Both the position numbers and the translations under genes were made by a program. Below the pieces are notes generated by a model that made no database searches, was not told the DNA's origin, and was given only the letters and a program-made list of their open reading frames with translations. This document shows positions 17,729-26,977 of a DNA stretch of 64,000 nt, piece after piece. Numbering within the stretch: position 1 is the stretch's first letter; each line of letters begins with the position of its first letter. The DNA lies in NCBI GenBank assembly GCA_028712795.1, contig JAQTPT010000004.1, forward strand, positions 78,601 through 142,600, given 5' to 3'. The DNA comes from Methylococcales bacterium. Lineage in GTDB: Bacteria > Pseudomonadota > Gammaproteobacteria > Methylococcales > Methylomonadaceae.

Positions 17729-18265
17729 TTATTCCTCTGCTTCAGGGATGTATTTATATAATAAAAACATTTGTACGGCCATAAAAAGAACCATCAACCC
17801 TGGCGCTATAAATGTTTTAAAGGTTACCCAGTCATCCGTGTTGTAATTGTACATAACATACACATTGATAAAACCAATGCTGATAAAAAAACTGGCCCAA
17901 CTAAAATTCAAGCGTTTCCAGATCAATGACGGCAAGGTTAAGTTGCTGGACATCATCCTTTCGATAAACGTTTTTTTGCCAACAAAATGGCTGCTTAAAA
18001 AAGCGAGACCAAATAACCATTCTATAATGGAAAATTTCCATTTAAGGTATTGCTCATCATGTAAATAAATCGTTGCGCCACCAAACACAACAACCAAAGC
18101 TAAAGTAATCCATTGCATGGTTTCAATTTTACGGTGTTTAAACCAGGTATAAGCCACTTGAATAAAAGTGGCAACAATAATAACGGCTGTCGCTATGTAA
18201 ATATCATAAAGCTTGTACGCAACAAAAAATAAAATAATGGGAATGAATTCAAGAAGCTGTTTCAT
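17729..18265 (-). CDS. yciB: Inner-membrane septation protein YciB
   Basis: YciB (IspZ/septation protein A) is a polytopic inner-membrane protein affecting envelope synthesis and division. The 178 residues start MKQLLEFIPIILFFVAYKLYDIY, the family signature, and show five hydrophobic helices with LFGLAFLSSHFVGKKTFIERMM in the middle and WKRLNFSWASFFI afterwards. It is the first gene of the minus-strand operon with yciI, bolA and the isomerase. Confidence 0.95.
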   Translation of the reverse strand: MKQLLEFIPIILFFVAYKLYDIYIATAVIIVATFIQVAYTWFKHRKIETMQWITLALVVVFGGATIYLHDEQYLKWKFSIIEWLFGLAFLSSHFVGKKTFIERMMSSNLTLPSLIWKRLNFSWASFFISIGFINVYVMYNYNTDDWVTFKTFIAPGLMVLFMAVQMFLLYKYIPEAEE

Positions 18266-18586
18266 AGTAACTGGAGTCGGTGTGGTCAGGCGTAAGTTTC
18301 TATAATTCTCATCTTGATCAATGGATTCTGAAGAAGCTGGTTTATAGTCAGTATGTGTACTTAAAAGATAACGAATATTTCTTTATCATCTTTGATAACG
18401 GATGCGAAACCGTAAAGTGTCGGTTAAAGCCTACATTTTCAAGGAGTGATGATTATCTGGATGGTTAAAGTCTGTTGCCTGCTTTCAAGGCAAATTCAAT
18501 AATTAAGTATTGTAGAATTTTTCATGGCGAATGTACATGCTTGAACAGTTGTTTCTGCTACAATATTCAATTTTGTGGAACGATTG
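18266..18586. other. Divergent spacer between yciB and the DUF1244 gene
   Basis: About 320 bases between two divergent genes, so it should hold both promoters. A 62-codon frame at 18280-18468 has no ribosome site or recognisable similarity and I do not call it. No clear structure is seen. Confidence 0.4.
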
Positions 18587-18889
18587 ATGGATAAAAATAC
18601 GCAAACCGAATTAGAAGCGGCCACGTTCAGGCGATTGGTTAGTCACTTACAAAAGCACACAGATGTCCAAAACATCGATTTAATGATATTGGCGGATTTT
18701 TGCAGGAATTGTCTTGCCAAGTGGTATACATCAGCGGCGATAGAGCAGGGCATCGACATGGATTATGAGGTGGCCAGGGAAATGGTCTACGGTATGCCAT
18801 ACAATGAATGGAAAGATAAATTTCAAAAAGAAGCGACACCTGAACAAATGGCTGCTTATAATCAGAAACAACAGGCAAAAGTCGATTAA
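18587..18889 (+). CDS. DUF1244 domain protein
   Basis: A small acidic protein of 100 residues from the ATG at 18587 (MDKNTQTELEAATFRRLV); an upstream in-frame start would add only four residues. The family core is AATFRRLVSHLQKHTDVQNIDLM, LADFCRNCLAKWY and MVYGMPYNEWKDKFQKEAT. The FCRNCL Cys pair is characteristic. The function of the family is unknown. It stands alone and converges on the threonine aldolase gene with only 10 nt between them. Confidence 0.92.
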   Translation: MDKNTQTELEAATFRRLVSHLQKHTDVQNIDLMILADFCRNCLAKWYTSAAIEQGIDMDYEVAREMVYGMPYNEWKDKFQKEATPEQMAAYNQKQQAKVD

Positions 18890-18899
18890 CAAAAGATCT

Positions 18900-19949
18900 T
18901 TATCTTAAAAGCTCAAGAAATCGATCTACTTGATCAGCCTCCGTCGCAAAACTGGCCACCAAGCGCACCAACACTTCGTGTTGACCCAAAAGGCCTGGTT
19001 TTTCGCGTGGCGGATTCCACTGATAAAAAACGGCACCTCTTTCCTGGAGTTGATCAGCGTGTGTTTTTTCCATAATAGCAAATACTTCATTGGCTTCTGC
19101 CTGCCACGCCAAGCGTGCGTGGCTAGAATTAACGATGCCAGTTTGCAAGCGCTCAGCCATAGCATTGGCATAACGCGCCAATTCTAACCACAGATCATCT
19201 TGCAAATAAGCATCAAATTGACCCGCGATGAATCGGCTTTTAGAATGCAGTTGCGCAGCGCGTTTACGGATATACGGTAAATCTTTGGCTAATTCCGGTT
19301 TCATGAATACCAGTGCTTCGGCGCACCAGCAACCGTTTTTGGTTGCGCCGAAAGAGACGATATCCACGCCCCGTTTCCAGGTCATTTGCGCAGGCGTTAG
19401 TTCCAGCGCAACCAGCGCATTGGCAAAACGCGCGCCATCCATATGCAAGGGCAAACCGTAAGCTTGGGCAATCTTCGCAATGTCGGCAATTTCATCAAGT
19501 TGATAAAGTGTGCCAATTTCAGTGGCCTGGGTAATGGAAATCGCCATCGGTTGCCCCGCATGGACAAAATCAGGCGGAAAACGCTCGATTTCGGCTTTGA
19601 GGTTATGTGGATCAATTTTTCCGTTTTCTCCATCTACCGGGGCCAGACGTGCGCCATGCGTAAAAAACTCCGGTGCGCCACATTCGTCTTCCAGCATGTG
19701 GGCTTCGCGGTGACAAAAGGAAACGCCGCCAGGACGGTTGACGGCAGCCAGAGCCAGTGAATTAGCCGCTGTGCCGGTGCTGACGAAATAAACTGCAACT
19801 TCACGCTCGAACAGCGTATTAAACCGTTGCTCAATCTTGCGGTCTAGATCACTTGCGCCATAAGGCGCTGAGAATCCAGGGGCGACTTCCAACAACCGTT
19901 GCGCAATCGCAGGGTGCGCACCGGCCCAATTATCGGATGCAAAATTCAT
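18900..19949 (-). CDS. ltaE: Low-specificity L-threonine aldolase
   Basis: A PLP enzyme cleaving L-threonine or L-allo-threonine to glycine and acetaldehyde. The 349 residues show the fold-type I hallmarks: FVSTGTAANSLAL (cofactor phosphate loop, about 55-67), the His83 region stacking on PLP, MDGARFANAL with Asp171 and Arg174, and SFGATKNG with the Schiff-base Lys204. The length matches the short bacterial threonine aldolases. Other members of this fold (phenylserine aldolase, beta-elimination enzymes) are possible. Confidence 0.9.
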   Translation of the reverse strand: MNFASDNWAGAHPAIAQRLLEVAPGFSAPYGASDLDRKIEQRFNTLFEREVAVYFVSTGTAANSLALAAVNRPGGVSFCHREAHMLEDECGAPEFFTHGARLAPVDGENGKIDPHNLKAEIERFPPDFVHAGQPMAISITQATEIGTLYQLDEIADIAKIAQAYGLPLHMDGARFANALVALELTPAQMTWKRGVDIVSFGATKNGCWCAEALVFMKPELAKDLPYIRKRAAQLHSKSRFIAGQFDAYLQDDLWLELARYANAMAERLQTGIVNSSHARLAWQAEANEVFAIMEKTHADQLQERGAVFYQWNPPREKPGLLGQHEVLVRLVASFATEADQVDRFLELLR

Positions 19950-20066
19950 AGTGAATGTTATTGGGGATTGTGTTGAATATTAAAAATTAATGTTATATTT
20001 CCCATTAGTTTTCATCCGCGAAGGCGGGTAAGTCTGTTACACATCGTTATATCTTATATTCATTAA

Positions 20067-20405
20067 TTAAATATAAAGGGCAAAGTAAATGCCCGCGCCC
20101 AGCCAAGTCACAAGCAGTAGCAGCCAAGGAAGCCAATGCTGCCGATAAACTATTCTCTCATTTAATTCAGGATCATCCGAGTCAATCGACTGTGGTTTTT
20201 GACCTGATATTTTCTTGAGACTTTTGTTCAGGTCTCTGGCTTTTTCTTTCTGCTGCTTTTTGTAAAGATCGATTCCTTTTTGAATGCCTTGGGCAATCAG
20301 CCTGGTTTGCTCTTTGGTTTGAGCGGGTCGCTGAATTCCTCTCGCTATTTTCAACGCTTCCTCTTGAGTTTGCCGGGATGGTTTTTGATAACTATTTTTA
20401 GCCAT
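20067..20405 (-). CDS. DUF2956 single-pass membrane protein
   Basis: The 112-residue protein starts MAKNSYQKPSRQTQEEALKI, continues as a Lys/Gln/Arg-rich cytoplasmic helix, and ends in one membrane segment (HWLPWLLLLVTWLGAGIYFALYI, about 89-112). This matches the DUF2956 family of gammaproteobacteria, whose role is unknown. It is isolated between the aldolase gene and a long gene-poor region. Confidence 0.85.
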   Translation of the reverse strand: MAKNSYQKPSRQTQEEALKIARGIQRPAQTKEQTRLIAQGIQKGIDLYKKQQKEKARDLNKSLKKISGQKPQSIDSDDPELNERIVYRQHWLPWLLLLVTWLGAGIYFALYI

Positions 20406-20471
20406 GAGTGTTTTTGATATTAAATGCTTATCTAAATTATACAGTAGAATGTTATCGACACATCCTTTGTC

Positions 20472-20546
20472 TTAGGTCGATAGCAGAACCAACGGGCCTG
20501 GTTCGAGCAACTGATAAATTTTCGGCAGAGTAAACTCTTTCATCAT
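20472..20546 (-). pseudogene. Flavin reductase family protein, N-terminal stub
   Basis: On the minus strand an ATGATG at 20546 opens MMKEFTLPKIYQLLEPGPL plus VLLST and meets TAA at 20472-20474. This is the characteristic first 24 residues of flavin-reductase-like FMN-binding proteins (MKEF..S.VYQL.EPGPVVLLTT). The remainder of the gene is absent. It is a relic, and a few further bases offer no continuation in another frame. Confidence 0.6.
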
Positions 20547-21172
20547 GGATGCAGCACCCGCACAATCTGGAAATCGCCATTATTTTTCCTCAGTAGCCCG
20601 ATAACTACAAGATACGCTGTTGCTGATGAATAGTCATGATGAAGCCTTTATGTTAACGTATGCACATAAACGATAGATTATAGAGTTCTGCTTAACTTAA
20701 AATACCGAGTCGGGTTGTTTCAAAAATCCCATTTTAGATTTGGCTGACTCCCCCGCCCAAGATTCTATATTCTACGAGGATAAAGTGTACAGGATAGTTT
20801 TTTATAAACACCAATAAAACCATGCGCACTGGCTTTCCTTATTGGATAGCGCCGAAAACAGGCGTGCCCCGTAAAAGGCTGGTCCGCTTCAGATAGTGGT
20901 TTTTTAAATAATAACTTCATAGGATCGGTTTTGGACACCTTTCGCTTCGACTTTTCTCAAAGCTTTGAAGAGAGCTTGACGTGTTATGTCCGGCTATAAT
21001 ACAACCCTTCGATCCAGCAACATGAACTTGGCCATATTACGCTAATTCAGGCCTAGCAGAAACGGCATAAAAAACGACCGGAATAGTTTATATGTGCGTT
21101 TATAATCAGGCGGGAATTAAAAATTTTTTCTAAACTTACACCTTGTGAAAACTAAGTAGGAGCAGCTGCACG
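20547..21172. other. Gene-free region before the 511-residue membrane protein
   Basis: About 625 bases with no supportable gene. It contains scattered promoter-like words (a TATAAT at 20995-21000 preceded by TTGACG but with too short a spacing; another TATAAT at 21101-21106). It should include the promoter of the gene at 21173. Confidence 0.4.
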
Positions 21173-22708
21173 ATGACTATCGAACTCTTGATTAACTTTG
21201 CGGTGCAGTTAATTGGAACCGGGGCCGCATTCTTCCTCGCCTACCGGTCCTTCCAAAAACGCCGCATTCAGCTAGGCGATGAACCGACACTACCCGAATA
21301 CTTTGTCCGCAGAAGCACCTACTGGATAGGAATCGCATCGTACTGCACGTTTATGGCAGCACTTTACTGGTTACTTACCTGGCTGTGGCTGCCCTTGGAA
21401 CCGCTTGTGACGCTCATCGTGAAGAGTCTTCGGTCTGGGGAGTTGGTCAGTCTTCTTAAGGGCTTGGACGGAAACACGATCATACCCTTGATTGCCGCCG
21501 GGCTGTTTTTATTTTCTATCGCCTGGGAAAGCAGGTTTAATCCCTTGCTTATTTTAAGGGACAGCATCCATGACGCTTTCGCAATTCCGACTAAGGCGGT
21601 AGAGGTCTATAACGCTCTCATTACATCGAGGTTGTCGGCGGTCGACGATGGACTAAAAAAACAAATTGCCAATCGCTTGCTGGTGACAAGCATCGACCCC
21701 GGTGATTTCGAAAAATCCAGCGCCACGGTCGAGTATAAATGGGCTCATAATTGCCTTCTTTTTGACCAGATACAGAACTATGCCAACCAATCGTCCTTTC
21801 GTCGTTTATTCAGCGAACCGTCTCTGAAATGGGGGGAAATCTGTATCTCCTATAATGCGATGTCAGAAAAAATTGCCGTCTGGAAAGAAGCCGAACCACA
21901 CTATACCAAGACGATCAACCTGATCAAGGAACTGGACCACCTCACTGGTCTTCACTGCCGCTTACTCGCATCGCTGGTCGTGTTCGGGAGCGCAAGCGAG
22001 AATGATATATGGGCCACCGTGAAGCAGCTCGGTGGCAACGTCCACGAAGCCCGCCTGAAGCACACTTATAAATATATCCTGCAATTCACGGCTGCTACCG
22101 CTATCGGGGTTATGTTGGGTCGAGAGCTTTCGGTCTCGTTACATAATGCCTTCCTGTTTCCCGATAAACCGCTGGCACACTTTAGTTACACTACGCTCCG
22201 GTGGGTCGCCTATGCCATTGCAATATATGTTCTTCCGATAGCGCTGGTCTTTGTTTCACGGACGCTCGCCTTCAGGCTTCAGCGAGAGCAATCCGATCGA
22301 TACTACGGGTTTTATATGGCAATGATGATAATGGGGTTCATTGTCAGCACCACGGTATCAGCGCTTATTCTAGAGTTAACTTTCTACCAAAGAGAGCATT
22401 TCAATTTTCTGGAAAGTTTCATGCAACATATGCGCTGGGGAATCTTGCCAGCGCTCATGTGCGGGTTTGTGGCTTATCGAATGGATACGCCAGTGAGCGA
22501 ATCGGAAACTTCAGGTGAAAGCATAATGGCTGCGGTGTTGCGTTTTCTTGGGTGGGCATCGATCGCCTTGATTATCATGCTTTATGCCACCGACGACCTG
22601 GCCATCCAGGAGCCGAATCTGCGTTTCACCCTGGTCGGCACGGCTTTCTTTGTGATCGGTCTTCTGGCGGCGGCTGCCCGTTTCAAAACGGCGAGGCCGG
22701 ATGTTTAG
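21173..22708 (+). CDS. Polytopic membrane protein of unknown family
   Basis: I do not recognise this 511-residue protein. It has three N-terminal membrane helices (about 3-23, 50-73, 103-120), then a soluble region of about 185 residues (121-305) with several Trp and paired acidic/basic residues but no nucleotide-binding or catalytic motif I can name. Five to six more helices follow (about 306-325, 343-368, 380-402, 420-437, 453-470, 484-504). TAGGAG lies about 10 nt before the ATG, a good ribosome site. It has no co-directional neighbour and sits among relics, which suggests an accessory gene. Codon usage looks normal and the frame is intact. Confidence 0.8.
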   Translation: MTIELLINFAVQLIGTGAAFFLAYRSFQKRRIQLGDEPTLPEYFVRRSTYWIGIASYCTFMAALYWLLTWLWLPLEPLVTLIVKSLRSGELVSLLKGLDGNTIIPLIAAGLFLFSIAWESRFNPLLILRDSIHDAFAIPTKAVEVYNALITSRLSAVDDGLKKQIANRLLVTSIDPGDFEKSSATVEYKWAHNCLLFDQIQNYANQSSFRRLFSEPSLKWGEICISYNAMSEKIAVWKEAEPHYTKTINLIKELDHLTGLHCRLLASLVVFGSASENDIWATVKQLGGNVHEARLKHTYKYILQFTAATAIGVMLGRELSVSLHNAFLFPDKPLAHFSYTTLRWVAYAIAIYVLPIALVFVSRTLAFRLQREQSDRYYGFYMAMMIMGFIVSTTVSALILELTFYQREHFNFLESFMQHMRWGILPALMCGFVAYRMDTPVSESETSGESIMAAVLRFLGWASIALIIMLYATDDLAIQEPNLRFTLVGTAFFVIGLLAAAARFKTARPDV

Positions 22709-22802
22709 CCATTTCATCCCAATGGATTGATAATGCCATTTGCCTTGCTATTCAGGATCTTTGTTAGAGGGTGGCGCCTATGTTTAAAAAATATCTATAT
22801 CC

Positions 22803-23084
22803 TTAACGAATGAGGTTGGATTGTGGCTCGCTATCGTTTGCACAATCCAACCTCATTCGCCTTACATTGATACCCAAAATATTTCTAAATTCATCTTCCA
22901 GCTTTTCCTTTACTAAGCAGATTTCGCTACTGTGAGTCTTACGTGCTTTCTCCCAATAATCATGCCGTTCCTTAAGTAGCGCCCGGCCATATTTATATTC
23001 GATGCTTGAGGGGACCACTGGGTACGTTGTGATATCAATAAAAACATCCTTTGAGTTGTCTATGATCGTGTCAAGCAAACACAT
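22803..23084 (-). CDS. Hypothetical 93-residue protein
   Basis: An open frame starting MCLLDTIIDNSKDVFIDITT with a charged helical middle (YGRALLKERHDYWEKARK). I recognise no family. Its last 19 codons coincide with the inverted repeat at 22807-22859, so the original C-terminus may have been replaced by the repeat. It begins 10 nt after the stop of a 52-codon frame (23094-23252), and both could be parts of one decayed gene. Coding status is uncertain. Confidence 0.4.
   Translation of the reverse strand: MCLLDTIIDNSKDVFIDITTYPVVPSSIEYKYGRALLKERHDYWEKARKTHSSEICLVKEKLEDEFRNILGINVRRMRLDCANDSEPQSNLIR
22807..22859. repeat. 19-bp inverted repeat with AATGAGGTTGGATT core
   Basis: The arms CGAATGAGGTTGGATTGTG (22807-22825) and its exact complement (22841-22859) enclose a 15-nt loop. 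The core recurs once at about 565-578. It may work as a terminator-like hairpin or be a small repeat element. Confidence 0.8.
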
Positions 23085-23093
23085 GGCGGCTTC

Positions 23094-23252
23094 TCAAAGC
23101 ATTTTTTTTTTCGGAAGATAAAAATAGTAAAGGTCATTGTGGGTTTTTGAATCGGCGTTTGCTTTTTCTTTTATGCTTGGTTCCGATATATGATGGAAAG
23201 CCTTTGATGTGACACTCAGTGGCAGATCGAGGCCTACCAGCTTCTGGTACAT
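23094..23252 (-). other. Possible small or decayed reading frame
   Basis: An ATG at 23252 opens 52 codons (MYQKLVGLDLPLSVTSKAFH onwards, ending YYFYLPKKKML). The same frame stays open upstream for about 45 codons through WYQTISIERAQVIKE without a start, which looks like the tail of a lost gene. It is followed by the 93-residue frame. No family is recognised. Confidence 0.35.
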
Positions 23253-23410
23253 TTCCTTAATCACCTGAGCACGTTCGATTGAAATAGTCTGATACCAAAC
23301 CTTCGTTAACAGGGTCAGGCAAAAACCCCGGCCGGAATTGTTTTTCTTCGTGTCTTCGTGGTTATGCTTTTTTAAGATGTGTCTTTTATTGATGAAAAAT
23401 GGCGAAGTCT

Positions 23411-26062
23411 CTATCCTTGAATCTCCAGCATTTTAAGTATTTCTTCGCGAATCAGATTTTGTTTATCCGTATCATTAATCGGTTGTAGTTGCTGATCGGT
23501 AATATAAAACATATCTTCAGCGCGACTGCCTATGGTGGTTATTTTTGCGCTGAGCAGATTGACTTCCTGTTTGATAAAGGCGCGGCCTATTGTCGATAAA
23601 AGCCCCGCGCGGTCAGTCGTGATAAGCTCTATGACTGTATGCCTGTTTAATGGGTCTGACTGAAACTTTACGCTGGTAGGGATAGGGAAATGCAAGGCTT
23701 GCCTTGATTTTGATTGACGATGGATGTTTATATGGTTCTTGGCGCCCCCGTGCAACAGGTTATTCCGGAGTGCCGAGCAAATATGAGCCGATCTGAATGA
23801 TTCATTTATAGGTTTTCCAGTTTGTTCAAGCACCTGAAAGCTGTTGAGTACATAGTTATCCTGGGTGGTCATGATTCTGGCATCAAGAATGGTAAGTCCT
23901 AATTGGTCGAGTGTATCGGTGCTGATTGAAAAAATAGGCCCTTCGTCTTTGGTGTAAACAAAGATTTCCGCACTGCCACGCTGGGTCTGTGGACGCAGTA
24001 AGACCAAAGGCAGGTCGGCTTCACTCGATGAGGCGATGGCCATCGTATGCCAGGCGATTTCATCCGCCGAATAACGCAAAAAATAATCATCGCTGGTGTG
24101 TTCCCAGGCGCTGTTAATTATTTCTTCAGATATGCCGAGCTTGAGAAGTTCCTCTTTTGCTTCCTGTTTATTTTCGCGCAACCGGTCGGCAAGCGCCACA
24201 GGGTTCTGTAGCCCATGGAGCAGAGCTTTGTGAGTGGCTGAATAAAGCTCTTTAAGCAAGGCGTCTTTCCAGTCATTCCAAAGCTCAGGATTTGTTGCGC
24301 GTATATCGGCTACCGTTAAGAGGTATAAGTGATTGAGATATTCGATGCTGCCGATTTTTTGAGCAAATTCATGAACGACATCCGGATCACTGATGTCCTT
24401 GCGTTGCGCTGTCATTGACATGACCAGATGGCTACGGACCAGCCATGTAATCAGTTTGGTGTCATGGGTGGAAAGGTCGTGTTGAATACAGAAGTTTCTG
24501 GCAATATCTTCGCCTATCGCGGAATGGTCTCCGCTTCTGCCTTTGGCGATGTCATGAAACAGGGCGGCAATATATAAAATTTCGGGTTTTGCAATCAGCA
24601 GAAAAACGCTATTGCAGAGGGGAAATTCATTGCTGTGTTTTTCCAGTGAAAACCGGCGTAAATTACGAATGACAAAAAGAGTGTGCTCATCCACCGTATA
24701 AATGTGAAACAAGTCGTATTGCATGCGCGCGACAATATTGGCGAAGCTGGGTAAATAGGCCGCCAGTACGCCATATCTGTTCATGCGTCTTAATTCATGG
24801 GTAAGCCCGCGAGGCCCTCGAAAGATTTCTATAAAAAGACGGTTGGCGGTTTTATTTTCACGGAACGCAGTATCGATCAAATGCAAGTTTTTACGGATCA
24901 ACCGTATCGTAGTGGCCCTGATGCCTAATAGTGTTGGGTTTAACTGCAATAATAAAAAAACCTCCAGTAAAGCCAGTGGATTTTGCTCGAATAATGACTC
25001 GTTTTCGGCTTCAAGATAACCATTGATGGCAATAAATTCATCGTTAATGAGCGTGATTTTGCAATCCATTTCCCCAGTTACAAAGCGTTCATCAAATAAT
25101 TGCAGTAACATTTCATTCAATCGCTCAAGCCCTTGCACTGTTTTAAAATAAAACTGCATAAACCGTTCGACATCCTGATTATACTCTTGATGCTCTGTGC
25201 TGAAGCCAAATTGCTGGGCAAGATCGCGTTGATAATCAAAAATGAGCCGATCTTCTGCCCGGTTGGTTAAAAGATGCAGCGCATAACGGATTCGCCACAG
25301 CACATCGCGTGCGGAAATGAGTTCCGCATATTCGGATTCCGGTAAAAAGCCATATTTAATCAGTTCCTTGAGTGTTGATGAATTGTAATGCCGCTTAAAT
25401 ACCCACGCGACGACTTGCATGTCCCGTAATCCGCCTGGTCCTTCCTTAATATTGGGCTCAAGGTTATAGGCGGTATGGTGAAATTTGGCGTAACGCAGTC
25501 GTTGTTCTTCCATTTTGGCGGCAAAAAACTGATCCGAAGGCCAAATCTTATTGGGTGTGATGCGGAGTATAAGCGCTTCATAAAGCGTGGTGTTGCCGGC
25601 GATGAGACTGATTTCCATCAGGCTGGTCATGATTGTTTGATCTTCAATGGCAACGTTAACGCATTCATTAACGGTGCGGACGCTATGCCCCGGTTTTAAG
25701 CCAATATCCCAAAGGAAAGTAAACAGGTTTGCCAGTGCTTCCTGATAAGGGGCCGTATCGTCAGAATCCAGCAAAATAATAATATCGATATCTGAATGGG
25801 GGAATAACTCTCTTCTGCCGAACCCGCCGACGGCGCACAAGCTTAATTGATGGGCATGTGCGCCGAGAAAATGCTGCCAACAACAGCTTAGTATCAGATC
25901 AATAAAATCTGACCTTTCTTTAAGTAGATCTGAAACTGATTGGTGGGGGTCAAACTTTAGTCTTAACTCGATGTCTTTTTGTTTTAGCAGGTGTTTAAAT
26001 TGCAATAGGCTGTCTGGTTGTTCGAAAAGCGTGGAGTTGATGTACTTATTCAAGGCGATCAC
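23411..26062 (-). CDS. glnD: Bifunctional PII uridylyltransferase/uridylyl-removing enzyme
   Basis: GlnD senses glutamine and attaches or removes UMP on PII proteins, controlling nitrogen assimilation. The 883 residues carry a nucleotidyltransferase domain with GGFGRRELFPHSDIDI (about 79-94; the D-x-D is catalytic), the GlnE/PII-UTase domain, an HD hydrolase domain (ALFHDIAKGRSGDHS, about 493-507) and two C-terminal ACT domains for glutamine binding (about 690-770 and 800-880, with IELITTDRAGLLSTIGRAF). Length is nearly that of E. coli GlnD. The start overlaps the map stop by 4 nt (ATGA). Confidence 0.97.
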   Translation of the reverse strand: MIALNKYINSTLFEQPDSLLQFKHLLKQKDIELRLKFDPHQSVSDLLKERSDFIDLILSCCWQHFLGAHAHQLSLCAVGGFGRRELFPHSDIDIIILLDSDDTAPYQEALANLFTFLWDIGLKPGHSVRTVNECVNVAIEDQTIMTSLMEISLIAGNTTLYEALILRITPNKIWPSDQFFAAKMEEQRLRYAKFHHTAYNLEPNIKEGPGGLRDMQVVAWVFKRHYNSSTLKELIKYGFLPESEYAELISARDVLWRIRYALHLLTNRAEDRLIFDYQRDLAQQFGFSTEHQEYNQDVERFMQFYFKTVQGLERLNEMLLQLFDERFVTGEMDCKITLINDEFIAINGYLEAENESLFEQNPLALLEVFLLLQLNPTLLGIRATTIRLIRKNLHLIDTAFRENKTANRLFIEIFRGPRGLTHELRRMNRYGVLAAYLPSFANIVARMQYDLFHIYTVDEHTLFVIRNLRRFSLEKHSNEFPLCNSVFLLIAKPEILYIAALFHDIAKGRSGDHSAIGEDIARNFCIQHDLSTHDTKLITWLVRSHLVMSMTAQRKDISDPDVVHEFAQKIGSIEYLNHLYLLTVADIRATNPELWNDWKDALLKELYSATHKALLHGLQNPVALADRLRENKQEAKEELLKLGISEEIINSAWEHTSDDYFLRYSADEIAWHTMAIASSSEADLPLVLLRPQTQRGSAEIFVYTKDEGPIFSISTDTLDQLGLTILDARIMTTQDNYVLNSFQVLEQTGKPINESFRSAHICSALRNNLLHGGAKNHINIHRQSKSRQALHFPIPTSVKFQSDPLNRHTVIELITTDRAGLLSTIGRAFIKQEVNLLSAKITTIGSRAEDMFYITDQQLQPINDTDKQNLIREEILKMLEIQG

Positions 26063-26823
26063 ATTTCCTCTTTGCGTAGCGTCAAGATTTCATAGCCATT
26101 AGCGGCTACTAAAATAGTGTGTTCAAATTGCGCAGACAAACTGCGGTCTCTGGTAACCGCTGTCCAGCCGTCGGCTAAGACTTTAACGCCGCATTTACCC
26201 AGATTAATCATGGGCTCAATGGTTATAATCATGCCGGCTTCAAGCGCTGTGCCAGCCCCTGGCTTACCATAATGCAGCACCTGCGGTTCTTCATGAAATG
26301 CTTTGCCTATGCCATGTCCGCAAAAGTCTCTGACTACAGAGTAGCGATTGGATTCGGCGTGCTTTTGTATGGCGTGGCCGATATCGCCTAAAGTTGCTCC
26401 TGCTTTGATCTGATCTATGCCCAGGAACATGGCTTCCTGGGTTATTTTAATCAGGCGTTTTGCGTGTTGGCTGACTTCGCCCAGACAGAACATTTTGCTG
26501 GTGTCGCCGTGGTAGCCATCTTTAATGACGGTAATGTCAATGTTGACAATATCACCCGATTTAAGTTTTTTTTCGTTGGGGATACCGTGACAAACGGTTT
26601 GGTTAACAGAGGTACAGATCGATTTTGGAAAGCCGTGATAATTGAGTGGTGCAGGAATGGCTTTCTGTACATCAACGATGTAATTATGGCAGAGTCTATC
26701 AAGCTCGCCGGTAGTCACGCCAGGGACAACGTAGGGTTCAATCATTTCTAAAACTTGGGCCGCCAGTTTTCCGGCGACACGCATTTTTTCAATTTCACTT
26801 GGGGATTTTATGATGATACTCAT
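26059..26823 (-). CDS. map: Type I methionine aminopeptidase
   Basis: Removes the N-terminal Met from nascent proteins. The 254-residue creatinase-fold protein has VCHGIPNEKKLKSGDIVNIDIT with the first metal Asp, a second Asp in YHGDTSKMF, and GHGIGKAFHEEPQVLHYG with His ligands. Glu ligands appear in TIEPMIN and near QFEHTI. It is transcribed towards glnD, divergent from rpsB, the common gammaproteobacterial order. No clear Shine-Dalgarno precedes the ATG because a repeat element abuts it. Confidence 0.96.
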   Translation of the reverse strand: MSIIIKSPSEIEKMRVAGKLAAQVLEMIEPYVVPGVTTGELDRLCHNYIVDVQKAIPAPLNYHGFPKSICTSVNQTVCHGIPNEKKLKSGDIVNIDITVIKDGYHGDTSKMFCLGEVSQHAKRLIKITQEAMFLGIDQIKAGATLGDIGHAIQKHAESNRYSVVRDFCGHGIGKAFHEEPQVLHYGKPGAGTALEAGMIITIEPMINLGKCGVKVLADGWTAVTRDRSLSAQFEHTILVAANGYEILTLRKEEM

Positions 26824-26825
26824 TT

Positions 26826-26925
26826 GAGGTTCAAGGTAAAAGGTTCAAGGTTAAAGGTTAAAGGTTAAAGATTAAAGATTAAAGTGGTATGGTTTTGAAC
26901 CTTTTACCTTTTACCTTGAACCTGG
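26826..26925. repeat. Tandem heptamers inside an inverted repeat
   Basis: Between map and rpsB, GGTTCAAGGTAAAAGGTTCAA on the left is mirrored by TTGAACCTTTTACC.. TTGAACC on the right (with one extra TTTTACC unit). The middle contains tandem copies of GGTTAAA/GATTAAA. The element begins 3 nt upstream of the map start codon, so it lies in the map leader. Confidence 0.8.
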
Positions 26926-26948
26926 ATTAGATTTTAACAGAGGTTTGC

Positions 26949-26977
26949 TTGTTGTAAACAGTAAATTATGATATAAA
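26949..26977 (+). promoter_or_regulatory. Candidate sigma70 promoter of rpsB-tsf
   Basis: TTGTTG (26949-26954) and TATAAA (26972-26977) are separated by exactly 17 bases. Transcription would start near 26984 and leave a leader of about 145 nt before rpsB. S2 operons in proteobacteria are autoregulated through such leaders, but no specific fold was verified here. Confidence 0.45.
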
